DNA from: Tamlana sp038148895
GTDB taxonomy: Bacteria > Bacteroidota > Bacteroidia > Flavobacteriales > Flavobacteriaceae
Assembly: GCA_038148895.1 (NCBI GenBank)
Contig: JBBVGQ010000005.1
Direction: 5' to 3' (one strand)
Length of the DNA stretch: 64,000 nt
Within the stretch, counting starts at the first letter, position 1. Every line of letters begins with the position of its first letter. Both the position numbers and the translations under genes were made by a program. The notes beneath the pieces are model-generated. The model ran no database searches. It had not been told where the DNA came from and saw only the letters and a program-made list of their open reading frames with translations. Shown in pieces: positions 63,394-64,000 of the stretch.

Positions 63394-63807
63394 TCAAATT
63401 AAATAGGTTTCGTCAATCTTGTAGATACGCCTGATGACGAGCGGCGGCTTATATTCTTCAAAAGAAGATACGTTTTTATCTAAACCTTCAAAAAGGTTAA
63501 TGTAAGTATAAATTAATGAAGCAACGAAGACTTGCTGCTCAAACGAAATTTTATCAACGCTTAATTGTAATTCATCTTGGCCATCAATGACCACCTGCTT
63601 ATCATCACAACAACTTTTCTTTGAAATGTCGCAACCATCAGTTGATGATTTTTCCATTTCCATGCCACAGCCTTTTGCCTTATGGAACAGCGCAGTTTCA
63701 ACTAAAGTATCTCCACAATAATGCATATTTATAGTAAATGACAGTGTAGAGAACAACACTATTAAAGCCATTAAAAAAGACACTATTTTATGGAATACCT
63801 TTTTCAT
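63394..63807 (-). CDS. HYC_CC_PP family protein
   Basis: 137 residues with a signal peptide (MKKVFHKIVSFLMALIVLFS). It has the three features that name this family: MHYCGD near 28-33, a double cysteine in KKSCCDDKQ near 62-70 and KPPLVIRR near 119-126. Five cysteines in the exported part (CGD, KGCGM, DGC, SCC) could bind copper. Upstream of the cusA promoter and on the same strand, it belongs to the metal island. Biochemical function not known. Confidence 0.85.
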   Translation of the reverse strand: MKKVFHKIVSFLMALIVLFSTLSFTINMHYCGDTLVETALFHKAKGCGMEMEKSSTDGCDISKKSCCDDKQVVIDGQDELQLSVDKISFEQQVFVASLIYTYINLFEGLDKNVSSFEEYKPPLVIRRIYKIDETYLI

Positions 63808-63815
63808 TTCAATAG

Positions 63816-63823
63816 CAAAGTTA
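63816..63823 (-). promoter_or_regulatory. -7 promoter element of the HYC_CC_PP gene
   Basis: The complement of CAAAGTTA reads TAACTTTG (TAnnTTTG), 8 nt before the ATG at 63807. A TTGG (complement of 63839-63842) lies 15 nt further upstream, shorter than ideal. Confidence 0.45.
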
Positions 63824-63922
63824 GTAAAAATAAAAATACCAACTCCATTTTTAGAAATAGATTAAGAAGTTACAAGAATGACGTACATATCATCTTAGAA
63901 AAAACAATCACTATCTATTACA

Positions 63923-63955
63923 TAAAAAAAGCCCTTCATGTTTCCATGAAGGGCT
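63923..63955 (-). terminator. Terminator of an rRNA operon
   Basis: A perfect 11-bp stem (63930-63940 with 63945-63955), loop TTTC, and seven or more T on the minus strand (complement of 63923-63930). It directly follows the 5S rRNA 3' end. Confidence 0.9.
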
Positions 63956-63957
63956 TC

Positions 63958-64000
63958 CAAGAAAGGCAACGACCTACTCTCCCACAAATGCAGTACCATC
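63958..64000 (-). rRNA. rrf: 5S ribosomal RNA, 3' end (partial)
   Basis: The minus strand reads GGTACTGCATTTGTGGGAGA then GTAGGTCGTTGCC and TTTC. This is the conserved 3' part of bacterial 5S rRNA (GGTACTGC, GGGAGAGTAGGTCG, GCC). The rest of the rRNA operon lies beyond the right edge. The exact 3' end may differ by a few bases. Confidence 0.9.

Overview
The window is AT-rich DNA from a member of the Bacteroidetes, very probably family Flavobacteriaceae. The grounds are recurrent promoter cores of the flavobacterial TAnnTTTG type, Bacteroidetes-style proteins (glutamine synthetases of families III and II, GYDIA-type GHMP kinase, class II HMG-CoA reductase, HYC_CC_PP protein, SurA/PpiD-type isomerase), a division cluster ending in a FtsZ with a long acidic tail, and tRNAs without encoded CCA. 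The genus cannot be told from sequence alone.

Layout. 1-5083: 5' end of purM, two divergently transcribed glutamine synthetases of different families, and a CaCA antiporter. 5084-7911: a poorly coding stretch with one small conserved-looking protein, then a secreted coiled-coil protein built of near-identical 180-bp tandem repeats and interrupted by an assembly gap, then tRNA-Arg. 7909-23987 (minus): yqeY, then the dcw peptidoglycan/division cluster, transcribed mraZ-rsmH-ftsL-ftsI-murE-mraY-murD-ftsW-murG-murC-ftsQ-ftsA-ftsZ. Three GTGGTA repeats at 10-bp spacing form a MraZ operator. 24311-27229 (plus): a hydrolase, engB, a single-gene module (TPR protein) whose ends look like an integron gene cassette, and a SRPBCC protein. 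27238-30499 (minus): peptide-type ABC permease and tail-specific protease. 30666-35510 (plus): surE, membrane protein, lpxB, NlpC/P60 lipoprotein, comEC-like gene. 35515-42240 (minus): two thioredoxin-fold proteins and a dipeptidyl-peptidase/POT-transporter unit. 42392-44652 (plus): HMG-CoA reductase and GHMP kinase; the kinase gene carries two in-frame copies of a palindromic repeat. 44712-52611 (minus): ppiD-like isomerase, HlyC/CorC protein, small membrane protein, lptC, TPR protein, outer-membrane protein, coaX. 52761-52833: tRNA-Phe. 52920-63807 (minus): a copper/silver-type efflux island (HYC_CC_PP, CusA, CusC, CopA, PepSY, CusB, HMA lipoprotein). The right edge holds the 3' end of a 5S rRNA and an rRNA-operon terminator on the minus strand.

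How it fits together. Most of the window is core genome: cell wall and division, lipid A and LPS export, isoprenoid precursors, nitrogen assimilation, peptide use. The accessory parts are the repeat protein, the cassette-like TPR module and the metal island. The most unusual signals are the cassette-like module at 25812-26755, the palindromic repeats inside the GHMP kinase gene, and the MraZ-box operator, which also decides the mraZ start.
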